Assembly (NCBI RefSeq): GCF_002197665.1 | Contig: NZ_NBBJ01000002.1 | Location: 1 to 64,000 of the forward strand | Direction of reading: 5' to 3' | DNA: 64,000 nucleotides | DNA from: Sphingomonas mucosissima | GTDB taxonomy: Bacteria > Pseudomonadota > Alphaproteobacteria > Sphingomonadales > Sphingomonadaceae | Part shown: piece by piece, positions 10,102 to 18,970 of the stretch | Layout of the letters: each line of letters starts with the position of its first letter | Numbering within the stretch: the stretch's first letter is position 1 | The notes under the pieces: model-generated | Databases searched by the model: none | What the model saw: the letters and a program-made list of their open reading frames with translations, nothing else | Told to the model about the DNA's origin: nothing | Translations under genes and position numbers: made by a program

Positions 10102-13100
10102 GTGCAGCAGATCGCGGTGCAGTACCGCATCGGCGACATCGGCAACTGGCTCAACGTCGAGGGTGGCTATGTCGCCAACGCCAACGTCGGCCAGGACACG
10201 CAGCTAAGCGTGGCGCTGCCCGCAGCGGCCAACGATCAGGCGCAGGTGCAGGTGCGTGTGATCACGGTCGATGCGGCGGGCAGTGATGCCTTTATCGGCA
10301 TCGACGACATCAGCGTCACCAGCCTGTCGCTTGCGCCGCCGCCGGCGGCCGGCGCCCTGTCGATCGCCGATGCCAGCGTGGCCGAGGGCGATGCGGGCAC
10401 CGCGACGCTCGTCTTCACCGTGACGCGTGCGGGGGGCAGCGCGGGCGAGGTATCGGCGATCTGGACGGTAACGTCGGGCACGGCCGGTGCCGACGACCTC
10501 GCCAGGTCGCCGCTGACCGGCACCGTGACCTTCGCGGATGGCGCGACCAGCGCGGTGATCAAGATCGCGGTGGCGGGCGACACCCGCTTCGAGGATGACG
10601 AAACGCTAGGCATTGCGCTGACCGCCCCTACCGGCGGCGCGACGATCGCCGATGGCGAGGCAGTCGGCACCATCGTCAATGACGATGCAGCCGCCCCCGC
10701 CGACCCGGCCAACGTCTTCATCAACGAGATCCATTATGACGATGCCGGCGCCGACATCGGTGAGGCGGTGGAGATCGCCGGCGCGGCAGGTACCGACCTG
10801 ACCGGCTGGTCGCTGGTGCTCTACAACGGCAATGGCGGCACGACCTATGCGACGATCGCGCTGACCGGCAGGATCGCCGACCAGGCGAACGGCTTCGGAA
10901 CTGTCGCTGTCGCGGCACCGGGGATCCAGAACGGCTCGCCCGACGGCATCGCGCTGGTCGATGCGGGTGGCCGCGTGGTGCAGTTCCTGTCGTATGAAGG
11001 GCCGCTGCTTGCCACCAACGGCCCAGCGGCGGGCATGACCGCGACCGACATCGGTGTCGCCGAAGAGGGCGTGCCTGAGGGTACGTCGCTTCAGCTCAAG
11101 GGCACCGGTGCGGGCTACGAAGACTTCGTTTGGGCGCCGGCGAGTGACGACAGCTTCGGCGCAGTTAATGATGGGCAGAGCTTCATCGGCGCGGCTGCGA
11201 CCGGCCAGGTATCGATCCGCGACGCACAGGTGGCGGAGGGAAATGCCGGTACGGCCGAGCTCGCCTTTACCGTCCGCCGCGCGGGCGGCACCGCGACGGC
11301 GGCGAGCGTCGACTATACCGTTGTCCTCGACGGCAGCGCCGATGCCAGCGATCTTGCGCCCGGGACCGTGCTGACCGGCACGATCAACTTCGCCGCCGGC
11401 CAGTCCGATGCGACGATCACGGTTCCGATCGCCGGGGACACGCGGGGCGAGGGCAACGAGACCCTGCGGATAGTCCTGTCCAATCCCCTCGGCAACATTG
11501 CCATCGCCGATGGCGCGGCGGTGGGCACGATCGTCAACGACGATCTCGTCACACTGACGATTGGTGCGATCCAGGGCGCCGGCCATAGCTCGGCTTTCGT
11601 CGGCCAGACGGTGCGGACCGCGGGCATCGTCACGGCGGTCGATTCGAACGGCTATTACATCCAGGACGCAGGCGACGGGAATGCTGCGACCTCGGACGGC
11701 ATCTTTGTCTTCACCGGCGGTGCGCCAACCGTTCGCGTCGGTGACGCGCTCGACCTGACCGGCGCCGTAAGTGAGTTCCTGCCCGGTGCGACTGGCCTGT
11801 CGATCACGCAGCTTTCCAACGTCACCGCCAGCGTCATCTCCAGCGGCAATGCGCTGCCCGAGGCAGTGCGCATCGGTCAGGGCGGTCTCCTGCCCCCGAC
11901 CAAGGTGATCGAGGACGACAGCTTCACAAGCTTTGATCCGACGACCGACGGCCTCGACTTCTACGAGGCACTGGAAGGGATGCGCGTGACGATCGACGCG
12001 CCACGCGTCGTCGACGCGACCAATTCGTTTGGCGAGACCTGGGTGGTCGCCTCCAACGGCGTCGGCGCCACCGGGCTCAATGACCGCGGCGGAATGACGA
12101 TCTCGGCGGGCGACTACAACCCGGAGCGGATCCAGATCGACGACGATGCCGCGGTGTTTGCCGGCTTTACCCCGAGCTATTCGCAGGGCGACCGGCTCGG
12201 TGACGTAACGGGCATCGTCAACTATGCCTTCAACAGCTATGAGGTGATCGTCACCGACGCAGTTGCGGTGGTCGAGGATGCACCGGCGCCGGTGAAGGAG
12301 GTCGCCGACTTTGCCGGCGACGCCGATCACCTGACGATCGCAACCTTCAACGTCGAGAATCTCGATCCGTCCGACACGAGCTTCAACCTTCTCGCGCAGA
12401 ATATCGTCTACAGCCTGCGCGCGCCCGACATCATCGGCGTGCAGGAAATCCAGGACTCGGATGGTGCAGGCAATGGCGCTGACTTGTCAGGCATGGTGAC
12501 GGCGCAGACGCTGATCGCCGCCATCGACGCGGCGGGCGGGCCTTCCTACGCCTATGTCGAGGTCGCGCCGGCCACTCCGGGTTCCACCGGCGGCGAGCCG
12601 GGCGGCAACATCCGCAACGGGTATTTCTATCGCACCGACCGCGTCGATTATGTCGAGGGCAGCGCCCGCCTGATCGAGGGGACGGCCTATGACGGCTCGC
12701 GCAAGCCGCTGGTCGCCGATTTCAGCTTCAACGGCGAGACAGTGACCGCGATCAATGTCCACTTCGCCTCACGCGGCGGCAGCGACCCGCTGTTCGGCGC
12801 CAACCAGCCCCCCGCCAATGCTGGCGAGGCGGCACGCGAGGCGCAGGCAGCCGGCGTGCTCGCCTATGTCAACGAGGCGTTGGCCGGCGATCCCGACGCC
12901 AATTTCGCCGTGCTCGGCGACTTCAACGGCTTTTACTTTGAGGAAGTGCAGCAACAGCTGACGCGGAACGGCGTGCTGACCAACCTTGCCACGCTGCTGC
13001 CCGAGGAGGAGCGCTACAGCTATCTCTTCGAGGGCAATTTCCAGTTGCTCGACAACATTCTGGTGACCGGCGGGCTGCTGGGCGGCGCACGCTACGACGC

Positions 13101-14025
13101 GGTCCACATCAATGCGGGCCAGACGGACTCAACCAGCGATCATGACCCGCAGGTCGCATTGCTCCACATCGCCCGCCCGAACGCGGCACCGGTCGCCGCC
13201 GACGACACCGTAGCGGTCAACGAGGACGCTGCGACCGGCAATCTGGTCCCGACGTTGCTCGGCAACGACACCGACGAAGGCGCGCTGACCATCGTTGGCG
13301 TCGATACGTCGGAAACGCAAGGGACGGTTGTGTTCGATGCCGCGACGCAGAGCCTGCGCTACGTTGCCGATGCCGATGCGTTCGACGGGCTTCGCAATCG
13401 CGAGCAGGCCGTCGATCGCTTCACCTATACCGTACGTGACGCGGGCGGGCTGGAAAGCACGGCAAGCGTGACCGTAACGGTCACGGGGATCGACGACAGC
13501 CGCGTGCGGATCGGTACGATCTTCAGCGACAGGCTGACGGGCACCGCGGGCGAGGACACGATCTACGGCCTGATCGGCAACGACACGATCCACGGCCTCG
13601 ATGGGCGCGACACGCTGTGGGGCGGGATCGGCAACGATCTGCTCGACGGCGGCAACGGCAGCGATCGCATGGCCGGTGGTATCGGCAACGACACGCTGCT
13701 GGGCGGCGCGGGCGACGATTATCTGGCGGGCGGCCTCGGCCGTGACACCCTGACGGGCGGCGAAGGGATCGACCGCTTCGCGTTCGGGATCTTTTCCGGC
13801 AGCGACACGATCACCGATTATGAGGTTGGGACCGATATCATCCGGCTCGAAACCGGTGCAGCCGTTTCGCGCCACGAAGTGCGTGACTTCGATCGCGACG
13901 GTCAGCTCGACCTCAAGCTGGTCTTCGCGCTCGGCGGCGACGTGACGCTGCTCGGCGTCGACAGTCTTGCGCAGGTAACCTTTGAGCGCGGTGAAAGCCT
14001 GCTGCCGATCGAGACAATCTTCTGA
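10102..14025 (+). CDS. ExeM/NucH-type extracellular nuclease with RTX repeats, 5'-truncated
   Basis: The open frame from GTG 10102 gives 1307 residues, but family-like sequence already begins near 9990 (for example YLAFFLDATGRQD) and a TAG lies in frame at 9973, so the true N-terminus is missing. Domain order: end of an N-terminal beta domain (1-75), Calx-beta (84-193), lamin-tail-like (203-360), Calx-beta (369-481), OB-like region (490-735), endonuclease/exonuclease/phosphatase domain (740-1030), cadherin/VCBS-like (1035-1135), RTX repeats with GGxGxDx units (about 1147-1223) and a C-terminal tail typical of type I secretion substrates. Catalytic motifs are all present: IATFNVENL (746), GVQEIQD, INVHFASRGG, VLGDFNGF and SDHDPQ. 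The nuclease core is intact while start and promoter are not, so it is probably silent or poorly made. Confidence 0.85.
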   Translation: MQQIAVQYRIGDIGNWLNVEGGYVANANVGQDTQLSVALPAAANDQAQVQVRVITVDAAGSDAFIGIDDISVTSLSLAPPPAAGALSIADASVAEGDAGTATLVFTVTRAGGSAGEVSAIWTVTSGTAGADDLARSPLTGTVTFADGATSAVIKIAVAGDTRFEDDETLGIALTAPTGGATIADGEAVGTIVNDDAAAPADPANVFINEIHYDDAGADIGEAVEIAGAAGTDLTGWSLVLYNGNGGTTYATIALTGRIADQANGFGTVAVAAPGIQNGSPDGIALVDAGGRVVQFLSYEGPLLATNGPAAGMTATDIGVAEEGVPEGTSLQLKGTGAGYEDFVWAPASDDSFGAVNDGQSFIGAAATGQVSIRDAQVAEGNAGTAELAFTVRRAGGTATAASVDYTVVLDGSADASDLAPGTVLTGTINFAAGQSDATITVPIAGDTRGEGNETLRIVLSNPLGNIAIADGAAVGTIVNDDLVTLTIGAIQGAGHSSAFVGQTVRTAGIVTAVDSNGYYIQDAGDGNAATSDGIFVFTGGAPTVRVGDALDLTGAVSEFLPGATGLSITQLSNVTASVISSGNALPEAVRIGQGGLLPPTKVIEDDSFTSFDPTTDGLDFYEALEGMRVTIDAPRVVDATNSFGETWVVASNGVGATGLNDRGGMTISAGDYNPERIQIDDDAAVFAGFTPSYSQGDRLGDVTGIVNYAFNSYEVIVTDAVAVVEDAPAPVKEVADFAGDADHLTIATFNVENLDPSDTSFNLLAQNIVYSLRAPDIIGVQEIQDSDGAGNGADLSGMVTAQTLIAAIDAAGGPSYAYVEVAPATPGSTGGEPGGNIRNGYFYRTDRVDYVEGSARLIEGTAYDGSRKPLVADFSFNGETVTAINVHFASRGGSDPLFGANQPPANAGEAAREAQAAGVLAYVNEALAGDPDANFAVLGDFNGFYFEEVQQQLTRNGVLTNLATLLPEEERYSYLFEGNFQLLDNILVTGGLLGGARYDAVHINAGQTDSTSDHDPQVALLHIARPNAAPVAADDTVAVNEDAATGNLVPTLLGNDTDEGALTIVGVDTSETQGTVVFDAATQSLRYVADADAFDGLRNREQAVDRFTYTVRDAGGLESTASVTVTVTGIDDSRVRIGTIFSDRLTGTAGEDTIYGLIGNDTIHGLDGRDTLWGGIGNDLLDGGNGSDRMAGGIGNDTLLGGAGDDYLAGGLGRDTLTGGEGIDRFAFGIFSGSDTITDYEVGTDIIRLETGAAVSRHEVRDFDRDGQLDLKLVFALGGDVTLLGVDSLAQVTFERGESLLPIETIF

Positions 14026-14250
14026 GCCAAGGCGGCGGCGACACGCAGCCGCGTGTCGCCGCCGAGAGCAGGTAGTGTCAGTTGGTGACCCAGCGAGATT
14101 TGCTGAGGCACGGGAGCTAGCCGTTAAAAATGCTTGCCGCACATCCGAGGTTCGCATGCTGGTTATGAGAAGCCTAGCTCGACCAAGCTGAACGAACGAC
14201 CGCTTCTGGAAGCGGCGGGTACCCGCTTGAACGCCCGGTTGTGGGTCGGT

Positions 14251-14885
14251 TCAGACCTCCGTGCGTTCGGCCAGTTCCAGAGCGTCCTCCACGTCGACAC
14301 CCAAGTAGCGCACCCTGCTGTCAATCTTGGCATGGCCGAGGAGGATCTGAACGGCACGGAGATTACCGGTCGCCTTGTAGATAATCAATGCCTTCGTGCG
14401 CCGGAGCGAGTGCGTGCCGTATTCCTGAGCCGGAAGGCCGATGCCGGCTACCCACTCGTGCACGAGGCGGATTTACTGTCGCGTGCTCATGTGGGCCATG
14501 TAGTCATTGCGGCTCGGAAAGACGAAGTCGTTGACGGTGCCGCGTCGACGCTCCAGCCACGCGCGCATTGTTTTCCGGGCCGTGTCCATCAGCTCGAACT
14601 GAACCGGTCGCTTGGTCTTCTGCTGAACGACGATGGCGCGGTCAAGGATCCGCCACCGGAGACCACATCCCCAATTCGCACCCTCACCACATCACAGCCG
14701 CGCAGCTTGCTATCGATGGCGAAGTCGAACAGCGCTCGATCGCCCAATCGCCTATGCTGGTCCAGCCAGAAGCGAATTGCCCAGACCTGCTGCTGTTTCA
14801 GCGCCCGCTTCGCACCGATCAGTCTACCTTCGTTGCAGGGCCGCAGTTCGTGGAAGGCAGGGTCCATCGACAAGTGACCCATCAC
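14251..14885 (-). pseudogene. tyrosine recombinase (XerC-like integrase), broken
   Basis: The N-terminal piece from about 14885 reads HLSMDPAFHELRPCNEGR, then ALKQQQVWAIRFWLDQHRRL and SKLRGCDVVRVRIGDVVSGG. The middle (AIVVQQKTKRPVQFELMD) continues only after a frameshift near 14645. The C-terminal piece carries the catalytic HSLRRTKALIIYKATGN, then VQILLGHAKIDSRVRYLGVD with the His/Tyr active-site residues. In addition the codon after ACGCGACAG (about 14475) has become a TAA stop where a Tyr would be expected. Two independent lesions mark it as dead. It is unrelated to the serine recombinase, so it may belong to an older insertion within the island. Confidence 0.85.
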
Positions 14886-15276
14886 TCATCTCCATCACGC
14901 CAGCTCAATCAGTTAAGAGTACCCCAATGATGTAAACCGACCATGGAAAGACGAGGCTGACTGGCCGACAGGGAGTAAGAACGAACGGCCGGAACTGTAT
15001 TGTCTTGAGGGCGCGGCCGAGGTCACGTTCTGGGTTCTAGCTGCCGTGGAGTGTTATCAAGAACCGCCGCGGCTTTGCCGCTCAGCAGAGTTTCTAATGA
15101 GACTATCAGCCGCTTTCGATCAAGACGGCGAGGCTTGCGGCGAGCTCCGCGTTGCGGAACGGCCTGGCGCATAAAGTCGCTACAGAAGTTCGCATCGGTC
15201 CACACCAGGGTCCATCCAGTGCTTGGTTGCTGCTGAACTTCGTAGCGACGGCAGCTTTATAGTCGTTCTACAGTGG
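14886..15276. other. right-end spacer of the island, no gene supported
   Basis: No credible coding frame is seen. The 3'-most part (15180-15276, minus strand) would form a new C-terminal tail for the serine recombinase in the excised circle, because its frame stays open from the repeat to a TAG at 15180. Confidence 0.45.
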
Positions 15277-15302
15277 TCAAATCCTGTCCCCGCAACCAGT
15301 AC
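15277..15302 (+). repeat. attR-like 26-bp direct repeat
   Basis: Exact second copy of bases 102-127, a partial tRNA-Met 3' end without the rest of the tRNA. It marks the right boundary of the integrated island. Three bases beyond it begins the displaced tRNA terminator. Confidence 0.9.
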
Positions 15303-15304
15303 AC

Positions 15305-15339
15305 AAAGCCCGCAGGTCGCAAGACTTCGCGGGCTTTTT
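15305..15339 (+). terminator. rho-independent terminator, originally of tRNA-Met
   Basis: AAAGCCCGC (15305-15313) pairs with GCGGGCTTT (15329-15337), with the loop between and a T run reaching 15339. Its place just after attR shows that the island inserted between the tRNA and its terminator. Confidence 0.9.
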
Positions 15340-15496
15340 GCTGCCCTCAGGCGGCAGGCAGAATCAACGGCAGGCCTGTAGATGCCCGACCCCAGCCTGC
15401 ATATAAGAACATTTCGGCGGGTACCTCGGCGCGCTCCCCCCCCTAACCAATGGCTCTCACCGACCACAAAGCCCGCGGCCGGATTTAGGAGATCTC

Positions 15497-15978
15497 TTAG
15501 CTCAGCGCATGAGCTGTCCGATCCGGCTCACCGCCGAGGCCGACGGTTCTGCTTCCTCCAGGCTCACCGTTGATGTGCGCCAGGGGTTCGCCCGCGCGGA
15601 TCGGGCGGCCTTCGATCAGTTCGGCCAATGCTGCATCGGCGGCAGAAAGACGAGAATGGTCGATCCGTGCTCGAACCAGCCCATCTCCTCCCCGCGCTGT
15701 AGCGGGGCGCAGCAGGCGTGCCTGCCGGCACCCTGGCGCCGCAACAGCGCACCTGTATCGAGAAAGGTCAGCCGGATGCCCGCCACCAGGATGGCCGCTA
15801 CCGGCACAAGAAGCATCGACATGCCACCCGCCAATCGCGTTTCGATCACCGCCCGCTCGTTGCGGGACGATGCTGGAGGGCGCGCTGCAGTGGAGGCGGT
15901 CCAAGGCCTGATGCTTAAGGCAGCGTCGCTCCCATACATGGTGAAGGAAAGATCCTGCCGAACAACCCGCCCGGCCAC
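15497..15978 (-). pseudogene. phosphatidylserine decarboxylase fragment
   Basis: One frame carries RNERAVIETRLAGGM, VPVAAILVAGIRLTFLD and GEEMGWFEHGSTILVFLPP, the conserved C-terminal part of Psd including the GST self-cleavage site that makes the pyruvoyl group. The last part (LAELIEGRPIRAGEPLAHI) resumes in another frame, so a frameshift lies near 15620. The N-terminal two-thirds of Psd is not recognisable upstream. Psd converts phosphatidylserine to phosphatidylethanolamine at the inner membrane and is normally needed, so a functional copy is expected elsewhere in the genome. Confidence 0.6.
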
Positions 15979-16214
15979 GAAAGTCGCGTATACCGAAAGC
16001 CGGTAGGCGTTGTGCGTGATCTCACCGGGGAACTGGCCGTTTGAGCTATTGGCCCGCTCGCTGGCACCAGCGACGATCTACCCTCACGAGTTGCTTGGCA
16101 TTGGCAAAAGCCGCAAACGTCCGGGTCTGATGCTATCATCGCAGCGATCACCTGAGGCATCACCACGGCAATAGAGGTGATCAACGAACTTGCTGAGCGA
16201 AGCTCGGGAGCCGA

Positions 16215-16484
16215 TCAACCGGCGAGGCGCTGGCCGAAGCCCATCGCCTGGGCGGCAAGCGCCACCTGAGTTCGGTTGCGGACGTTCAGCTTCCGCATCA
16301 GCGCAGTCATATGTGCCTTCACCGTCGCCTCAGCGATGCCGAGATCATAAGCGATCTGCTTATTCAGCAAGCCCGAATATACACCTTCAAGCACCTTGAG
16401 CTGGGTGGGGGTGAGCCGCGCCGCAGCGGGTGGAGCAAAGGCCACCACCGTTCCGTGCAAGCCAATAGTCTGCTGCTGTGCCAC
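16215..16484 (-). CDS. LuxR-family HTH-only regulator
   Basis: 89 residues consisting almost only of a LuxR/GerE DNA-binding domain (LTPTQLKVLEGVYSGLLNKQ, then YDLGIAEATVKAHMTALMRK and LNVRNRTQVALAAQAMG). The GTG at 16484 is preceded by AGAGGGGAG at a good distance, which supports a real short gene instead of the tail of a broken response regulator. No receiver domain is found in any upstream frame. It is divergent from the gluconate permease gene with about 270 bp between the starts, so it might act on that promoter region; this is inference. Confidence 0.7.
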   Translation of the reverse strand: MAQQQTIGLHGTVVAFAPPAAARLTPTQLKVLEGVYSGLLNKQIAYDLGIAEATVKAHMTALMRKLNVRNRTQVALAAQAMGFGQRLAG

Positions 16485-16546
16485 CCGCCGCTCCCCTCTC
16501 CAATCACTGTCAGTCCGAACGGCTGGTTTGGCCTGCTCGATCGGAT

Positions 16547-16559
16547 CACTGGTACAGTG
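16547..16559. promoter_or_regulatory. inverted repeat in the luxR-gntP intergenic region
   Basis: CACTG-GTA-CAGTG is a perfect 5-bp inverted repeat with a 3-bp spacer. It lies between the two divergent starts and could be an operator for the GntR protein or the LuxR-type protein. It is short and only suggestive. Confidence 0.25.
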
Positions 16560-16758
16560 TAGAAGCAGTGGTTGGACAGATTCAAGTCTTCCGCAGACGT
16601 TTTCGTCATATTTCAGAAGAAAATGCTTGATGCGCGATAATGCTGTCCTACAGATTGTACGTCCGGACGGAGCGCAGCGGTGACTGCCGCCCGCCGGTGC
16701 AAGGGGAGGAAATCATGATTCAGCGGTCGATTGGACTCGCGAAGCAGAGCGGCGCGGC

Positions 16759-18102
16759 GTGACGGCTGCGGATCTGCAACTCATCGTCGCGGCGTTGGCC
16801 GGCATTGCGCTCTCAATCATGCTTATCGTCAAAGCGCGGTTGCACCCGTTCGTTGGTCTTTTATGCGGCGCCTTCGCCGTCGGACTGTTGGCCGGCCTGC
16901 CGATCGCCGCAACCGCAGGCGCGGTGCAGAAGGGCGCTGGCGACATTCTTGGCGGCACCGGACTTGTGGTGGCGCTCGGGCTTGCCCTCGGTGCCATGCT
17001 GCAATTGTCCGACGGGGCGGCAGGCATCGCGCGTACTGCGCTGCGTTGGTCCGGGGCGAAAGGTGCTCCTTGGGCAGCGTTGTTGACGGGGCTGGTCATC
17101 GGCCTGCCGTTGTTTTTCGAAACGGGATTGGTCCTGCTCCTGCCGATCGTCGCCTCCGCTGCTGCTGCGCTGCCGGGTGCCGGAGATAGCGCAAAGCTGC
17201 GGCTCATGCTGTCCGCGGTGACTGGCCTTTCCGTCGTTCATGCGCTGGTGCCCCCGCATCCTGGACCGCTGTTGGCGGTGGAGGCCCTGGGGGCTGACCT
17301 TGGCCTTACCATTCTCTACGGCCTGATTGTGGCTGTTCCCACGGCCATCCTGGCTGGCCCGCTGCTGGCGCGTTTCACTGCACGAGGCGTACGGCTTGGT
17401 GCACCCACCTTGGCGCCTGCGCGCGTGGAGGTGCCGGCGCCGCCGGTCTGGCGTGCGCTGCTGGTGGTTCTGCTGCCGGTGGCGCTGATCGCCGCCGGGC
17501 AGCTGCCTGCGCTCCTGCCTCCCGCCGCCGCGCCGCAGGTCGCCTGGCTCGCCGCAGCCAGCAATCCCGTGCTCGCCTTGCTGCTCGCCTGCCTCGCCGC
17601 CTTGCCGCTGCTGTTCGGCCGGGCAGCCTTGCGTGCGCCGGTTCAGAGCGCGATCTGGGCAGAGACCGTGGCGCCGGCTGGTGCGATCCTGCTTGCGATT
17701 GGCGCGGGCGGTGCGCTGAAACAGGTGCTGGTAACGGCCGGCCTGTCCGACCTTCTGGTGCGCGTGTCGACCGGCGCAGCCCTGTCCCCGCTGCTGCTGG
17801 CTTGGGGCATCGCAGTCTGCATCCGCCTCGCTACCGGATCAGCGACGGTGGCGACCATCACCACGGCTGGCATGATGCCAGGCGTCGTCGCCGCAACCGG
17901 GGCCTCGCCGGAATGGGTCGTCCTGGCAATCGGTGCCGGCTCGGTATTCTTCAGCCACGTCAACGACCCGGGTTTCTGGCTGGTGAAGAGTTATCTTGGC
18001 ACAGACACGCCCGGAACGTTCCGCACTTGGTCAGCGCTGGAAACCGCCATTTCGGTTATCGGATTGCTCCTGGTGCTGCTCGCAAGCACTGTGCTCTCAT
18101 GA
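16759..18102 (+). CDS. gntP: GntP-family gluconate:H+ symporter
   Basis: 447 residues of a highly hydrophobic inner-membrane protein with about 12-14 predicted segments. Family features include ALVPPHPGPLLAVEALGAD, ATGSATVATITTAGMMPGV and FFSHVNDPGFWLVKSYLG. GntP proteins import gluconate or related aldonates. The GTG at 16759 is used because it gives the family's usual N-terminus. A FadR-type GntR gene starts 22 nt downstream and gluconokinase lies opposite, so the three form a gluconate uptake and phosphorylation module. The actual substrate may be another aldonate. Confidence 0.9.
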   Translation: MTAADLQLIVAALAGIALSIMLIVKARLHPFVGLLCGAFAVGLLAGLPIAATAGAVQKGAGDILGGTGLVVALGLALGAMLQLSDGAAGIARTALRWSGAKGAPWAALLTGLVIGLPLFFETGLVLLLPIVASAAAALPGAGDSAKLRLMLSAVTGLSVVHALVPPHPGPLLAVEALGADLGLTILYGLIVAVPTAILAGPLLARFTARGVRLGAPTLAPARVEVPAPPVWRALLVVLLPVALIAAGQLPALLPPAAAPQVAWLAAASNPVLALLLACLAALPLLFGRAALRAPVQSAIWAETVAPAGAILLAIGAGGALKQVLVTAGLSDLLVRVSTGAALSPLLLAWGIAVCIRLATGSATVATITTAGMMPGVVAATGASPEWVVLAIGAGSVFFSHVNDPGFWLVKSYLGTDTPGTFRTWSALETAISVIGLLLVLLASTVLS

Positions 18103-18124
18103 AGCAGGGCAACAGGGACCGCGA

Positions 18125-18805
18125 ATGAGCCAGGAACGGCTGACCGACCGGGCGTACACCGGCATCGTGCAGATCATCAATGACGACGATCTGCATGTGG
18201 GCGATCGCCTGCCGTCGGAATCACGGCTTGCCGAAATGTTCGGTATGTCGCGCACCATCGTGCGCGAGGCGCTGGCGCGGCTCGCCTCCGACGGGATTAC
18301 AGAGCCGCGGCGCGGCGCCGGCTCGTTCGTGAAGAGCCGCCCGTCGGACCGCATGCTCGCGTTCATGCCAATGACGGATCTGCCCGCGACACTTGGCACG
18401 TACGAAGTGCGCCTGGTGCTTGAAGCGGAAGCGGCGCGGCTTGCGGCGGCGCGTCGCTCCCCGGCAGAAATGGCCGGGATCGAGGAAGCGCTGGAGGGGC
18501 TGCGCAGCGTGCTCCTGTCCAGCGCGCCGGCTCATGATGAGGACATGGAACTCCACCGCCGTATCGTTCTGGCAACTGCCAACCCGGCCTTCCTCACCGC
18601 GTTCGACGCTCTGGTCGCCGACATCGACAAGATCATGCGCGCAGGGGTGGATATCTCCCGCTCACGCCCGCCCGAGGTGATCGGCGCGATGATGCGCGAG
18701 CATGAAATGGTGGTTGACGCGATACGGGCCAAGGACGCCGATGGCGCGGCACTCGCAATGCGCTGGCACCTTTCGGAAGGCCGCAAGCGGCTGATGTCCT
18801 CATAA
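18125..18805 (+). CDS. GntR-family (FadR/FCD type) transcriptional regulator
   Basis: 226 residues from the ATG at 18125 (CAGGGA upstream). The N-terminal winged helix is clear (YTGIVQIINDDDLHVGDRLP, SESRLAEMFGMSRTIVREAL, ARLASDGITEPRRGAGSFV). The C-terminal FCD domain has the metal and ligand histidines in the right setting (ELHRRIVLATANPAF and REHEMVVDAIRAKD). Proteins of this class often bind sugar acids or lactones. Position directly after gntP makes it the likely local repressor responding to gluconate or a derivative. Confidence 0.9.
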   Translation: MSQERLTDRAYTGIVQIINDDDLHVGDRLPSESRLAEMFGMSRTIVREALARLASDGITEPRRGAGSFVKSRPSDRMLAFMPMTDLPATLGTYEVRLVLEAEAARLAAARRSPAEMAGIEEALEGLRSVLLSSAPAHDEDMELHRRIVLATANPAFLTAFDALVADIDKIMRAGVDISRSRPPEVIGAMMREHEMVVDAIRAKDADGAALAMRWHLSEGRKRLMSS

Positions 18806-18970
18806 GGGTCGTTAGCGCCGCATGAGACGGTGCCATGCGAGGCGTGGAACGGGGCGGGCTGCTAGCGGGTGAGGCGCGCCGAAGGCGATTCTCTGCCGCG
18901 ACAGCCACGTCCGAGCCATTCCCATCTGCGATGCAGAAGATGACGGACAGGCTCCGCTTCGAACGTCACG

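Noticed and set aside
10606..12330. 574-codon minus-strand open frame
   Set aside because: It is antisense of the multi-domain nuclease, is Arg/His-rich without domains, and conflicts with clear catalytic motifs on the plus strand.
15277..15302. second tRNA-Met gene
   Set aside because: Only the 3' 26 bases are present; there is no D arm or anticodon arm, so it is an attachment-site copy and not a gene.
15180..15467. 95-codon minus-strand gene over attR
   Set aside because: Its LVAGTGF segment is just antisense tRNA sequence; it spans the island boundary and has no coding evidence in the integrated state.
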